Of a stretch of DNA of 64,000 nucleotides, positions 44,241 through 54,630 are shown in pieces. Under the pieces are notes generated by a model. That model did not search any database. It was given only the letters and a program-made list of their open reading frames with translations, and was not told where the DNA came from. This DNA comes from Anodontia alba (taxonomy: Eukaryota > Mollusca > Bivalvia > Lucinida > Lucinidae). Position 1 is the stretch's first letter; every line of letters begins with the position of its first letter. The translations under genes were made by a program, and so were the position numbers. The DNA lies in contig OZ024827.1 in NCBI GenBank assembly GCA_964016985.1, positions 24,510,933 to 24,574,932 of the forward strand. Direction: 5' to 3'.

Positions 44241-44722
44241 TTCCTCGGATAAATTGTATCTAAGGGCAACGAGGACATGTCAGTACACAGACACATTTGT
44301 ATATTTTTGAAGCAAACAATATATCAGGGGAATGTGAGGTAAATTCAGTCGTACATTAGTAGAACAGATTTACACATTCAGCCACATCGTAAAACATATA
44401 TGAGCTGGGGCATAACATTTCCCACAAAATTGTATGTGCATCCAGCGAAGACACAGATCAGAGAGCCTTCTGTTGGTAGTCAAAGACCCAAAGTGTCTTC
44501 AGGATAAAAGCGAAGACTGATGCACAGGCTGACCCAAGTCCGCCCTGGGGCGCACATGCAATCTTGTAATAAATGCTGCGGCCCGGTTTATATGCTATAC
44601 AAGCCTACGGAAAAGAATAAACTTAATGGCTCTAGATTGTTTTTTCTTAAATTGAATGGCTGTTATACTCCAGGAAATAATATTTATACACATGCACATA
44701 ACATGTTCTTCTCGTTATCTAT

Positions 44723-44811
44723 GATTCTACATAAATCTATAGCGGGCCGTTATCGGCCCGTCAGGGTAGCTGACGGGCCGATAACGGCCCGCTATAGATT
44801 TATGTAGAATC
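44723..44811. mobile_element. Family C hairpin, perfect 42-bp arms
   Basis: Two perfectly complementary 42-bp arms, GATTCTACATAAATCTATAG at the outer left and CGTTATCGGCCCGTCAG towards the loop, separated by GGTAG. The lack of mismatches suggests a young copy or gene conversion between arms. Confidence 0.85.
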
Positions 44812-45339
44812 ACGCTAAAGAAATACATTGGTCGGGGAGAAGCAATATATTTGTTCAGAGTAAATTAGTGAACTGGGGAGCCCATACGTAAAATCAGATC
44901 CACATCAAGTTCTCAACATCAAAGGGAAAGACAAACAAATACAATTAAAGAGCCACAAAAAGAACAGATGGCAAACAGAGTTGGTACCCCTTTCTCAGAA
45001 AGGTGGCAACTCAGTTACCCAAACGTAAACTGCATATGTCTATTACTACGTCTCCCCGTACATCATCACATTGCAGATTATATTTCATTTCCTTTTGGAT
45101 CATTAGGCCCATTGTGGTATATTTGAAAATGGAATTTTGCTCATGTATACGCTGGAGGACGTAAGCAGTGTTGCAAACTTCATTACTATTTATGAAGAGT
45201 CTCAATAAAACCGAGACTTCCATTTTCTAATCCGTAGTGTGTTCTTTGTTCCCAAAGGCAATCTTTTTGACGTTAATTTGCATTATCGTTAAAGGAAAAC
45301 CATTCGCAAGTGAAACACTACTGAACATTTAACAAAAAG

Positions 45340-45445
45340 TACAATAATGAAAGTACCATCTTGGAACGGTCAGTTATAAATTACTGGGGCTTGAGCTAGC
45401 TTTACGGGATCCCAACCCTCGCTCTCAACTTCCATAGGGGTAAAA
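45340..45445 (+). mobile_element. Family E repeat fragment (3' part)
   Basis: ATCTTGGAACGGTCAGTTAT, ACTGGGGCTTGAGC and CAACCCTCGCTCTCAA match the 3' part of family E at 49.98 and 63.7 kb. Confidence 0.5.
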
Positions 45446-45452
45446 ACATATA

Positions 45453-45616
45453 CAGTCAAACCTCGTTATGTCGAACTCGCTTATTTCGAATTACCGCTCA
45501 TCTCGAAGTGAAAATCTGGTCCCTGTTTTAACATGAAACTATGACAACAGGTAACAAAATAATGTGGAAAAGAGGAGAAATTGCTCCTGAGGAGCAATTT
45601 CTTATCTTTTCCACAT

Positions 45617-45704
<88 letters not shown>

Positions 45705-45857
45705 CTAACTTCAGGAGTCAAATTACATATTCATTTGTTAAATGTGGTTGTTCAATTTATTGGTTTCCTCACTCTCTCGACTCTGATATGTCGAGGTACG
45801 GATATCTCGAAGTATTTCAGTGAGTCCCTTGGAATTCCAGATAACGAGAGTCGACTG
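45453..45857. mobile_element. pogo/Tigger-like MITE with hairpin and (AT)n insert
   Basis: TA-flanked ends CAGTCAAACCTCGTTATGTC and ATAACGAGAGTCGACTG. Inside are a GTGGAAAAGAGGAGAAATTG hairpin (45561-45622) and an (AT)n tract. No transposase frame. Confidence 0.8.
45622..45702. repeat. (AT)n microsatellite
   Basis: About 40 units, directly following the right arm of a hairpin that ends CCACATTAT. Confidence 0.95.
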
Positions 45858-45869
45858 TATGAGCCAGCG

Positions 45870-47110
45870 TATGACATGCTTTACTGCTGTCCAAAAACAT
45901 TGGATTAGTTACTATGATACTGTTTACGAAAGAGGTGGTATTAACTAGTTTTGGTCAATTAAAATTCCAATTAAGTTCTCAATAAATTTAAATCTAAAAA
46001 CATTTAGGCTTCTAAATTGTCTACATATGATTTTTCTACACTGTATACTACGTTACCTCATCATCTTATAAAAGATAAACTTATTGATTTAGTTAACCGA
46101 ACGTTTACTTTACAAGAATTACAATTTATGGTTTTGTCAAAAAGTCTTTGATGCCCTTGTTTATCTTTTGGATAACATTTTTATAAGATTTGGAACTTAA
46201 CTTTATAGGCAAACTATTGGTATTCCGATGGGAACTAATTGTGCTCCTCTTGTTGCAGATTTGATTCTTTTTTGTTATGAAAGAGATTTCACGAAGTCTT
46301 TCTCACGGGAAAATCAGACTGACATTATTGAGGCTTTCGATTCTACTTCAAGATACCTTGATGATTTATTCAATATGGACAATATTTACTTTGACCAAAT
46401 GGTGGACCGCATATACCCTACTGAACTCAAATTAAATAAAGCCAATTTTTTCCGATACCGAGGCACCGGTTTTTGGATTTGAATCTATGTATATCTTATG
46501 GTACAGTTTCCATCAAAATTTATGATAAACGTGACGGTTTCCCTTTTCTAGATGGCGATGTCCCACGGCATACCTCATATGGGGTATACATATCTCAACT
46601 TATTAGATTCGCTAGAGCTTCTTCTAGTCTTAGTGACTTTAATTGCCGCAATAAAGGCCTCACTGCCAAACTTCTTAGGCAGGGCTTTCATGATTTTAAT
46701 CTTCGTAAGGCGTTTTCGAAATTTTATCGCAGACACAGTGCCTTGGTAGAAAAATATAACATCAGTCTGAAAACACTTCTGCAACAAGGTATATCGGAAC
46801 CAGAATTTTACGGTGACTTAGTGTACAGATTTAGAAAAAAACTGTGGAAAAAAAATTTTCGGAGCAATTCAGAAAACTAATTAACCGTTATAAAAGAAAT
46901 GGCTATAGCCTGGATATTATGCGACAGACTGTATGCCTAGTTGTCAACCCAATCATTGTTGATGGGTATGCTTCACTTTTTAATTGCACGATGGCGGTTC
47001 GGGCCTCAGACTCGATGACGGCCTCTTCAACAAACTTTAACCAGTGGGTTTGGGGTTGATGATATGTCTTTAGCTTGGCCCGCCGTGGTTCATCTATTGC
47101 TTTCATTTAC
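45870..47110 (+). pseudogene. Frameshifted reverse transcriptase relic (possibly Penelope-like)
   Basis: Pieces in order: KHWISYYDTVYERGGIN near 45890; KLSTYDFSTLYTTLPHHLIK near 46012-46075; NYNLWFCQKVFDALVYLLDN near 46123; then PMGTNCAPLVADLILFCYER at 46225-46284 with catalytic YLDD at about 46360; the C-terminal part SYGVYISQLIRFARASSS (frame 3) and SEPEFYGDLVYRFRKK; FRKLINRYKRNGYSLDIMRQ (frame 2). These resemble an RT family common in bivalve and cnidarian genomes; I suspect Penelope-type but cannot place it. Two frame changes (near 46470 and 46850), stops upstream and an internal deletion after about 46100 make it non-functional. Confidence 0.8.
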
Positions 47111-47179
47111 TCTGGCACACAGCAGAATTAGCCATGAGTACTCGTCTTTGTTTATCAAAGTGATAAATTTGATTTTTAA

Positions 47180-47497
47180 TGACAGATTCTATCTGTCATT
47201 CTTCGTTGCCACGCACTGTTTTAGAGAAAGTGACTTTGACTACTAATCAATTTCGTATTGATCCGCGCACAAAAGTAGACTCAATGTTTCAATGTGTGTA
47301 AATTAATATGCCATTGAAGAGCTGTCCATACAAAAGTAGTGCAACTTGTGCTGATCAGCGCCTTTGTTGTTCGCTGTAGCTCGTTTTTTTTTTTCGACGA
47401 AGAAGCGTCTCACATACTTAAATGGAGAACAGAATGATACCTGGAATTTATTAGTTTCTCATAGAATCTGTCCTTTCAGGGCTCTTCAGCCCTTTGA
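47180..47497 (-). mobile_element. Family K element (reverse, shorter copy)
   Basis: Inverse of 10382-10787: TGACAGATTCTATCTGTCA, GTATTGATCCGCGCAC, CTTTGTTGTTCGC, TAGTTTCTCATAGAATCTGT, TTCAGCCCTTT. It lacks the full hairpin found in the other copy and sits directly downstream of the RT relic, possibly as its 3' region. Confidence 0.7.
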
Positions 47498-47499
47498 TT

Positions 47500-47985
47500 A
47501 TGTTTTCGCTTTGATGCATTGACTGAGTTGGGAGCCTTTGTGCGAACGTAGTGTTTACGTATTTCTATATTAAGAGTAGCATCGGAACCCAGGGTGAAGT
47601 TGGCCGGCTGTAAAAGTGCTTTAACCACCCCAACTCCCGGTGGCTTATTCTACTGACCGATCTAAGGCGGTGGTCCCGGTGTTAGTCTTACTCTGTGTTG
47701 CTTTGTGGTTTATTCTACGAGGTGATTTGTTTTAAGTCTTGCCATGTATTATTTTGTTCTTGTGCTTTTCAGTCCTTTTAGCATTGCAATTACCTCGATT
47801 CGGGAAGAGAGAGCTAATCTTAGTGTTTTTCGTACGTTTGTTAGATTTGCGCTTGTTTGGTTTTGTCTGTTTCCTCTTCCTCTTGTCGTCTGGGAAGGGC
47901 TACGGCTTGTGCTTGTGGCACTCCCTGGACTTTTCTCTTTCCTCTTTTGTTCTACAAAATAGCATGTCTACCAAGCGAACACTCT
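47500..47985. other. Unassigned region downstream of RT relic
   Basis: A hydrophobic open frame of 82 codons (47739-47987) rich in L, F and V lies here. I recognise no domain. It may be decayed 3' sequence of the element upstream, or chance. Confidence 0.25.
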
Positions 47986-48037
47986 GATCAGTCTTCGCTC
48001 TGCGCTCAATGGGTAGCGAAGGACCCGAGCTTTCTTC

Positions 48038-48107
48038 ATGCGGACAGCGAAGACTCTGATCAGACTGGGCGGATGCCCAGGCTGATCCGAACCTTCGCTG
48101 GGCGCAC
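48038..48107. repeat. Family H hairpin
   Basis: GCGGACAGCGAAGACTCTGA and CAGACTGGGCGGATGCCCAG are mirrored, ending CCTTCGCTGGGCGCAC. Confidence 0.75.
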
Positions 48108-48141
48108 ATACCATTTTGAAGGTTTTGTCATGCGCTGGTTT

Positions 48142-48418
48142 CATTACGAAAACACGCCTATTCAAATATACTGAAAATTTTACCGCCAAAAAATGAAAAT
48201 TTTCAGTTAAAAAATCCTAATATTTTTTATATTTCTGCTCAAAACATAGATTGCGGGTACTCGTTAGAACCGCCTCGGCGAGACGGTTCTAACGAGTACC
48301 CACAATCTATGTTTTAAGCAGAAATAATAAAAAAATGTATACCCCTGTAAACCCCAGTTTTACTACATAAAAGTGGGGTTTAAGGGGGTCAAAATTATAT
48401 AGGCGTGTTTTCGTGATG
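48142..48418 (-). mobile_element. Family A MITE, complete (reverse)
   Basis: Ends CATTACGAAAAC and GTTTTCGTGATG, centre GAACCGCCTCGGCGAGACGG. Confidence 0.92.
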
Positions 48419-48700
48419 TATTATTTGTTTGGTCAGCACTTCTTCTAACTCATCCATGAATCATTACGGGCAACAAATGAGTCACAGAAAAAGGCTACAT
48501 ATGTATAATGAAGCAAAGACGAGGACTGAACAGAAACAACGTGTTGAGACACTTGGAGATCCATGGGGTTTCAAACAACATCACTGGAATACTGGAACAA
48601 ACGAAAACCACCAGTTGAATCCAGGTGGGCCGAGGATTAGACATAAAAACTTCCTGCCCAGACCATCGAAATGAATAATTTTTAAGTCGGTGCCATTTTA

Positions 48701-48754
48701 TATTACTACTATTACTTTTTTGTACTACTACTACTATTTCAAGTATTTTATATA

Positions 48755-48785
<31 letters not shown>

Positions 48786-48804
48786 GCTACTACTACTACT
48801 ACTT
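48701..48804. repeat. (ACT)n microsatellite, interrupted
   Basis: Two blocks of ACT repeats (near 48704-48740 and 48756-48804) separated by a T- and TATA-rich spacer. Confidence 0.92.
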
Positions 48805-48849
48805 CTTTTTATGTCTGCTCCTGAAGCGCTTCGTGCTTGAGCCAGATAT

Positions 48850-48990
48850 ATTCACAGTTAGAACTAACAATTCACGAAGTACTACATGAATTTGTTGATT
48901 ACAGGGAAGCAAACACGAAGTTACAAAAGTTGTCTATATTGTTAAACTGGTGGCGTATCTACCAAGTATATCAAGTCCCCGTAAGGCATC
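48850..48990 (+). mobile_element. Family D fragment (right end)
   Basis: ACAAAAGTTGTCTATATTGT, TAAACTGGTGGCGTATCTAC and CAAGTATATCAAGTCCCC form the uninterrupted version of the site where B1 is inserted at 31.3 kb. Confidence 0.6.
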
Positions 48991-49207
48991 TTCATCTGGT
49001 TCCCAGCTCGAATTTTACCGTTTCCTTACACTCTCCTAAAACAATTTTTCGGAAAGTAAGTTTAATGTGTTTAAATGTGCCATTTTGTATGCGTATGAGG
49101 CTAATAGGAGATTCACGTGTGAAGTATCATTTTCTCAAGAATCTGTAGTCATTATCCATACTAAAGATAAAATGTCTCCATAATGGGCACGAGTGTGCTT
49201 GAATTAT

Positions 49208-49315
49208 CCCAGTCAGCATTCTACGTAAATCTATATCGGACCGTCATCGGCCCGTCAGGGTAGTTGACGGGCCGATGACGGCCCGATGTAGATTTACGTA
49301 GAATGCTAGCTGGGT
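49208..49315. mobile_element. Family C hairpin, complete
   Basis: CCCAGTCAGCATTCTACGTA, then TATATCGGACCGTCATCGGC mirrored with few mismatches across CAGGGTAGTTG, to GAATGCTAGCTGGGT. Confidence 0.88.
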
Positions 49316-49568
49316 ATGAGCCTCTTTGAAAAAAAAAAACAAACAAAAAAACTTCTGTAATATAAGCGAAATACAAAATCCCCAGACGTTTAAGGATTTC
49401 CACATAATATAACCATAATATGTGTTCTTGTGTCTAACATTACCTCAGGTGAACTATTGCACGCAAAACGCTCCTTAGCGCATGAAACATACAAACACAA
49501 TAAACCCACAAAAAACTAATCAAGGGGATTCGCCTTTTTAACCCCTACCTTGTAAAATATAAATGACG

Positions 49569-49841
49569 CATCATGAAAACTTGCCTATATAATTTTGACC
49601 CCGTAAAACTCCACTTTTATATAGTAAAATTAGGGTTTACAGGGGTATACATTATCTTTCTTATTTCTGCTCAAAAAGATAGATTGTGGGTATTCGTTAG
49701 ACATGAGGCGGTTCTAACGAGTACCCACAATATATGATTTTGAGCAGAAATATGAAAAATATCAGAACTTTTTATCTGAAAATTTTCATTTTTTTGGTGT
49801 TAAAATTTTCAGTATATTTGAATAGGCATGTTTTCGTAATG
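49569..49841 (+). mobile_element. Family A MITE, centre shortened
   Basis: Ends CATCATGAAAAC and GTTTTCGTAATG. The left half-palindrome loses GAACCGCCTCG (GTATTCGTTAGACATGAGGC). Confidence 0.9.
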
Positions 49842-49869
49842 GTTACCAAGGATTAACCACATTCAAGAA

Positions 49870-50065
49870 GTAAAACCTTCCTGAGGAACGAAAACAAAAA
49901 AAGAGATAAGCTATAAACAATGACCAAACAAAAATTAACATTTACAATAAAAACGAACAACAAACAAAGAAGAACTGCTACGGAGGAACCGCCTTGGAAT
50001 GGTCAGTTAACAAACTGCTGAGAGCTTGAACCAGTTGAACTGTCGCGAAGCCTCACCATTTTCTT
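49870..50065 (+). mobile_element. Family E repeat
   Basis: CCTTCCTGAGGAACGAAAAC, ACAAACAAAGAAGAACTGCT, TTGGAATGGTCAGTTAACAA and AGCCTCACC follow the family order. Confidence 0.6.
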
Positions 50066-50113
50066 CTGTAGCAGCAATAGACATGAAACCGCAATGATAC
50101 AAAAATATGAGGC

Positions 50114-50341
50114 AGCGCACGACAAAACCTACAATAAGACCTGTCCGACCAGCAAAGACTCATATCAGCCTGCGCATCCGCGCAGTCTGATCAGAGCCTT
50201 CACTGATCGCATGTTCCTTCTACAGTCTCCAGGCTATCCAAAGAGGAATAAACGAGAACCATTGTCATACTGGAAGGCTGTATAGGCTGATCCGAGACTT
50301 TGCTGCTCACACAGGTCTTATTGTAGATTTTGTTGTGCGCT
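50114..50341 (+). mobile_element. Family G element, complete
   Basis: TIRs GCGCACGACAAAACCTACAA and TTTTGTTGTGCGC with AATAAGACCTGT/ACAGGTCTTATT. Internal GATCAGCCTGCGCATCCGCG-type H hairpin and GCTGATCCGAGACTTTGCTG right block. Confidence 0.85.
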
Positions 50342-50345
50342 CGCT

Positions 50346-50520
50346 CATATAAATGAAGATACCCGTGAAATGTCACAATCTCGAAGCACAACTTTCCTGA
50401 GGCACGAAAAGAAGGAGAGATGGGGAACAAATAATAACAAAACAAACATCAGTTAGGAAATCACCGACTCACAAATAAAGAAGAGCTGCAATAGAGGAAT
50501 GGACAGCAGGAGGACTCTAT
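50346..50520 (+). mobile_element. Family E repeat
   Basis: AAATGAAGATACCCGTGAAA, GAAGCACAACTTTCCTGAGG, AAAAGAAGGAGAGATGGGGA and AAATAAAGAAGAGCTGCAAT. Adjacent to the family G element. Confidence 0.6.
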
Positions 50521-50529
50521 GGGGATTAA

Positions 50530-50737
50530 CCCATTCAAGACTGAATAAATTCTCCCGCACTATATATTTGAAGAGGTCATTTTCGATTTTAGGTATGTCA
50601 GGCTATATGATATAGATATTCCTAAAAAAATGGTTGAGCTATTTACAAACAGTGGAGACTCTGACGTTTTGTGGCCTCTGATCTGGGTCAGCACTGTTTG
50701 CCAGTTACCCGTTTAGGTGTCTCCAGTCTGTAATGGA
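50530..50737 (+). mobile_element. TTAA MITE, subfamily B4
   Basis: TTAA at 50526-50529. Starts CCCATTCAAGACTG and ends CCAGTCTGTAATGG. Contains the hairpin ACAAACAGTGGAGACTCTGA/CTGGGTCAGCACTGTTTG. Confidence 0.7.
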
Positions 50738-51171
50738 TGATAGCAGGATTACTCGCTTGAAGCGTCACGCTTGTCTCATGATACACGGGTATAAAACACA
50801 GGAACGCACAAACAGACAAACAACAGAAAGCAAGGCAAGTGGACAGCCATTGAAGAAGGTAACTAATGTGCTAGCAACAGAAATAAAACAGAATGTGGGT
50901 GACCACGACGCTAAAATTACATAAAAAAAAAATTCGCATCAGAATATCCGCTCAAAACGGGCAACGAAGAACTGACCATTGTCAATTTGAAGAGATACTA
51001 TATAAAATTATTATTTGTGAATCACAAATGCCTTTGCAAAAGTGAAGACACTGGTCACAGGTCGGGTTAAGTGGCCTTTGCTCTATGTTTTTAAGTGTCA
51101 CTAAACATTACCAGGGGAATATGACCATTCACGTGTTTTCGAATTTTACGAATTTTAAAACATAGAAACCT

Positions 51172-51478
51172 TTAAACCAAAGAATTCTTTTGATATATTC
51201 AAAGAAAATTTTTTACTTACTGTGACAGTTTCAGTTCTCATCGAGAACCATCATCAGACTGTGACCTTGACGTCGTGATGTCACGGGACTTGGACTGCTT
51301 TCACTAGACTAGTGACTAGTGGTAAACAAAGGCTATAATTGTTGCTCTCCTCTAGTCCCGTTTCCTGACAAGTGGAGACTGACTGATCCTGGTAGCTTCT
51401 TTGTCTTGTCTGAAACCGAAACTGTCATAGTAACTGAAAAGTCTTCTTTGGATATATTAAAAGAATTTTTTGGATTAA
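51172..51478. mobile_element. Element with about 65-bp TIRs
   Basis: TTAAACCAAAGAATTCTTTT and GATATATTC are inverted at the right as GATATATTAAAAGAATTTTT and TGGATTAA. Inner TIR GACAGTTTCAG/CTGAAACCGAAACTGTC. The centre holds ACTAGTGACTAGT. TTAA occurs at both edges, as in family B. Confidence 0.8.
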
Positions 51479-51565
51479 TTTGATATTCGATCTTAATTAA
51501 CCATTCCTATGAATCAATTCAGTGAGTCATAGAAATTTTCGTTTATATTATTAGACAATCACCAT

Positions 51566-51667
<102 letters not shown>

Positions 51668-51828
51668 ATGACAAGAAGGTAATTCAATTTTCCAGTCCCA
51701 CTAGTTATGTGTAACCGTGTAACCGTTACAGTCAGTCTGCAAAAGCAAGTTTAAAAGAAGCATAGCATTTAAGAGCAATTGCATATTATATGGGCTTCTC
51801 CAAGGGAAAACGTGTGTTCGGACAGATA

Positions 51829-51892
51829 CGGACAGCGAAGGCCAAGATCAGACTGCGCGGTTACGAAGTCTGATCAGGGCATCCACTGTCCG
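51829..51892. repeat. Short family H hairpin
   Basis: CGGACAGCGAAGGCCAAGAT with right arm GTCTGATCAGGGCATCCACT and GTCCG. Confidence 0.7.
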
Positions 51893-51899
51893 CTAGAAG

Positions 51900-52500
51900 A
51901 ATCACTGAATACTTCTGAATGGATGAATGGAGGGCAAAGGCACGTATGATAATTTGCGCATGCACAAGGTTATCTGAATCTTGCTTCTAAGCACTTTTTC
52001 ACTGGACGCGGCCAGTGTAATTAGCAAGCAACCGTCTAGACATGGTAATAAGATCAACTATTGTTCATAGCTTGGCTATCCTTATTATCAATATTTCAAT
52101 GCTAAGTGATATGGGTCCGCCGTAGTTAGTATATTATTCTTCCTGGTGTCATTAGTAGGTAATGTATTGTGATTGTGGCTCTACTTCAGGACAGAAATAT
52201 TTTATGCTTACAATGACAAACAAAATATATCAATTAAATATAGCGAACGAGGGTTCATGGGCAAAGATACACCCATGAGCAATGACTGATTATAGGATTT
52301 AATGAAATTTGGGCCTAACGTACCCATATTTTGACTCGTTATCCTAAACAAACTATCAGGGCATTCAGGCCTAATGCATGTTTTATTTCCTTACAAGATC
52401 AGCAGTTTGTAAAAAAGCTAACAGAAAGCTGATATCTAAGAATTTTCATATGTTTTGTGAAAAAAAATTATTCTTCAAGGCTGATATTTTAATTTCCTTC
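51900..52500. other. Interval without recognised feature
   Basis: No gene or repeat was recognised. Confidence 0.4.
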
Positions 52501-52502
52501 CG

Positions 52503-52780
52503 CCACGAGAACATACCTATATAATTTTGACCCCCTTAAACCCCACTTTTATATAGCAAAACTGGGGTTTACAGGGGTAAACATTATGTTTTCAATTTTT
52601 GTTTAAAAACATAGCTTGTGGGTACTCGTTAGAACCGCCTCGGCGTGGCGGTTCTCACGAGCACCCACAATCTATGTTTTGATCAGAAATATGAAAAATA
52701 TCAGATTTTTTGTCTGAAAACTTTCAGTTTATTTTTGATGGTGCAATTTTCAATATATTTGAACAGGCGTGTTTTTCTCT
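52503..52780 (+). mobile_element. Family A MITE, decayed ends
   Basis: Starts CCACGAGAACATACC; ends GGCGTGTTTTTCTCT without the normal GTAATG. Centre GAACCGCCTCGGCGTGGCGG. Confidence 0.88.
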
Positions 52781-53049
52781 TCATATGGTGCTTCGAAAGA
52801 ATAGGGTCAATAGTATACACAGAATGTTTTCTTGATCCTCTGGTTTTACAAACAAATAAGGGGACAGGATACACTTGTTAGGACTTCCGCTATTTTAGGT
52901 CGATTGTTTATAATCGATGCACAGTAGACAAACGCCAAAATTAAAGGATTAAAGTTAAGGACTAAAAGAAGTCTTACGTCTTCGTGCAGGACCATTTTCC
53001 CAGCCTACACTCAGAGAAAATCGACCCACCAGTACTGTCAGTGCTTTGA

Positions 53050-53220
53050 TTAAAGGAGAGACTAACTTTATGACTTCCTATTTGAATACCTGAACACAAA
53101 TCCCTTCTTGGAAGCGAATTCTTAGAATAAACCATTTTTGTCTCCTTCTAGCAGCAAAACGTGAAACGTTTCCCAGTCCACCCCATCCCCATCCCATTAA
53201 AAAGTGTATTTATTCCCCCA
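53050..53220 (+). mobile_element. Family D fragment (weak)
   Basis: AGGAGAGACTAACTTTATGA, CCCTTCTTGGAAGCGAATTC, TTAGAATAAACC and AAAAAGTGTATTTATTCCCC echo family D in order with many changes. Confidence 0.4.
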
Positions 53221-53760
53221 AAACTAAATTTCTTTTATATATACAGGGAAGAATACTTTACTACACGTGGCATAATCTAAGCATATGACCTTTGCATAAC
53301 GAGGCGTCATGTTCTCTATCAACAGGTACATTGTGGTGCTACTGAACATGATATACGTGTTAATTCCTTTAAACTCTTACTGTTAAGGAAATTGTTCATC
53401 GTCAATATTAAATATTTATTATTTTCTATGGTCATAGTATTTTTTTTTTTTTTGTAAAATAGTTATTACTGTAGCATTTCTTGGTGTCATTGGTAGAAAA
53501 TGTTCTGTGATTGTCACTCTTCTTGGAGAACTTCTACGAGTATACTATTTTGTTGTTTAATTTCACCGTAGGCAAGTTTATGAAATTTATGATAATACAT
53601 TCATTTAAACGGCATCGTCACAAAGTGGTGACTAAATGTATCTGTTGATTACAGTTGGAACCGCATCAAGATAAAAGGCGAGAGTTGGCTCTTCGTAAAT
53701 TCATCTTGTGTAATTAAAGCCTTATCCGGTGCCTTTGAAGGGACGGGGTCTATGCTCAGT
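53221..53760. other. AT-rich interval without recognised feature
   Basis: T-run at about 53441-53453. No gene or repeat was recognised. Confidence 0.4.
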
Positions 53761-53765
53761 CACTG

Positions 53766-54042
53766 CATCACGAAAACATACCTATATGATTTTGACATCC
53801 TTAAACCCCTCTTTTATATAGTAAAACAGGGGTTTACAGGGGTATACATTATTTTTCTTACTTCTGCTCAAAACATAGATTGTGGGTACTCGTTAGAACC
53901 GCCTCAGCGAGGCAGTTCTAACGAGTGCCCACAATCTGTTTTCAGCAGAAATATTAAAAAAACATCAGAATTTTTATCTGAAGAGTTTCAGTTTTTGGTG
54001 GTGAAATTTTCAATATATTTGAATAGGCGTGTTTTCATAATG
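53766..54042 (+). mobile_element. Family A MITE, complete
   Basis: Ends CATCACGAAAAC and GTTTTCATAATG, centre GAACCGCCTCAGCGAGGCAG. Confidence 0.92.
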
Positions 54043-54270
54043 TGTCATTTCAAGGGTACCTCCGTATCGTTTACATATCTTACATTCTTTATTTCTAGTT
54101 CAAGTGCCTTGGAAAGATACGTTTTGTAATTGAGGCATTCGCCTAAATTATTGCATGCCTTTGATTCAATAATTATTACTTATAATTAGCTAATGTTGAT
54201 AAATCATACCGTCATGTTCGCATTTATTTGATGTACCTTGGTCAAGTAGTCTAGTCGTGTTTAACATATA

Positions 54271-54551
54271 CATTACGAAAACATGCTTATTCAAATATAT
54301 AGAAAATTTCACCTTGTAAAAATTAACAATTTTCAGGTAAAAAGCTCTGATATTTTTGTTATGTTTCTGCTCGAAACCTAGATTGTGGTAATCGTTAGAA
54401 CCGCCTAGGTGAGGCGGTTCTAACGAGTACCCACAATCTAGGTTTTCGAGCAAAAATAAGAAAAATAATATATACCCCTGTAAACCCCAGTTCTACTATA
54501 TAAAAGTGGGGCTTATGGGGGTCAAAATTCTATGGGCATGTTTTCGTGATG
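54271..54551 (-). mobile_element. Family A MITE, complete (reverse)
   Basis: Ends CATTACGAAAAC and GTTTTCGTGATG, centre GAACCGCCTAGGTGAGGCGG. It lies within about 80 bp of the LINE open frame and may mark its 5' truncation point. Confidence 0.92.
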
Positions 54552-54630
54552 AAAAGTATCACAACAGAAAGTATCACAAATCCGTATCGTCCAGTCTTTT
54601 TCAGGCGTTGATTGACAATATTACTTAATA

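Noticed and set aside
46228..46880. Two open frames as separate genes
   Set aside because: They are consecutive pieces of one frameshifted reverse transcriptase, shown by continuous RT motifs across the frame changes.
48429..48674. 81-codon open frame with basic, Asn/His-rich peptide
   Set aside because: No recognisable domain, no splice or codon support, and length within chance expectation. I could not support it as an exon.
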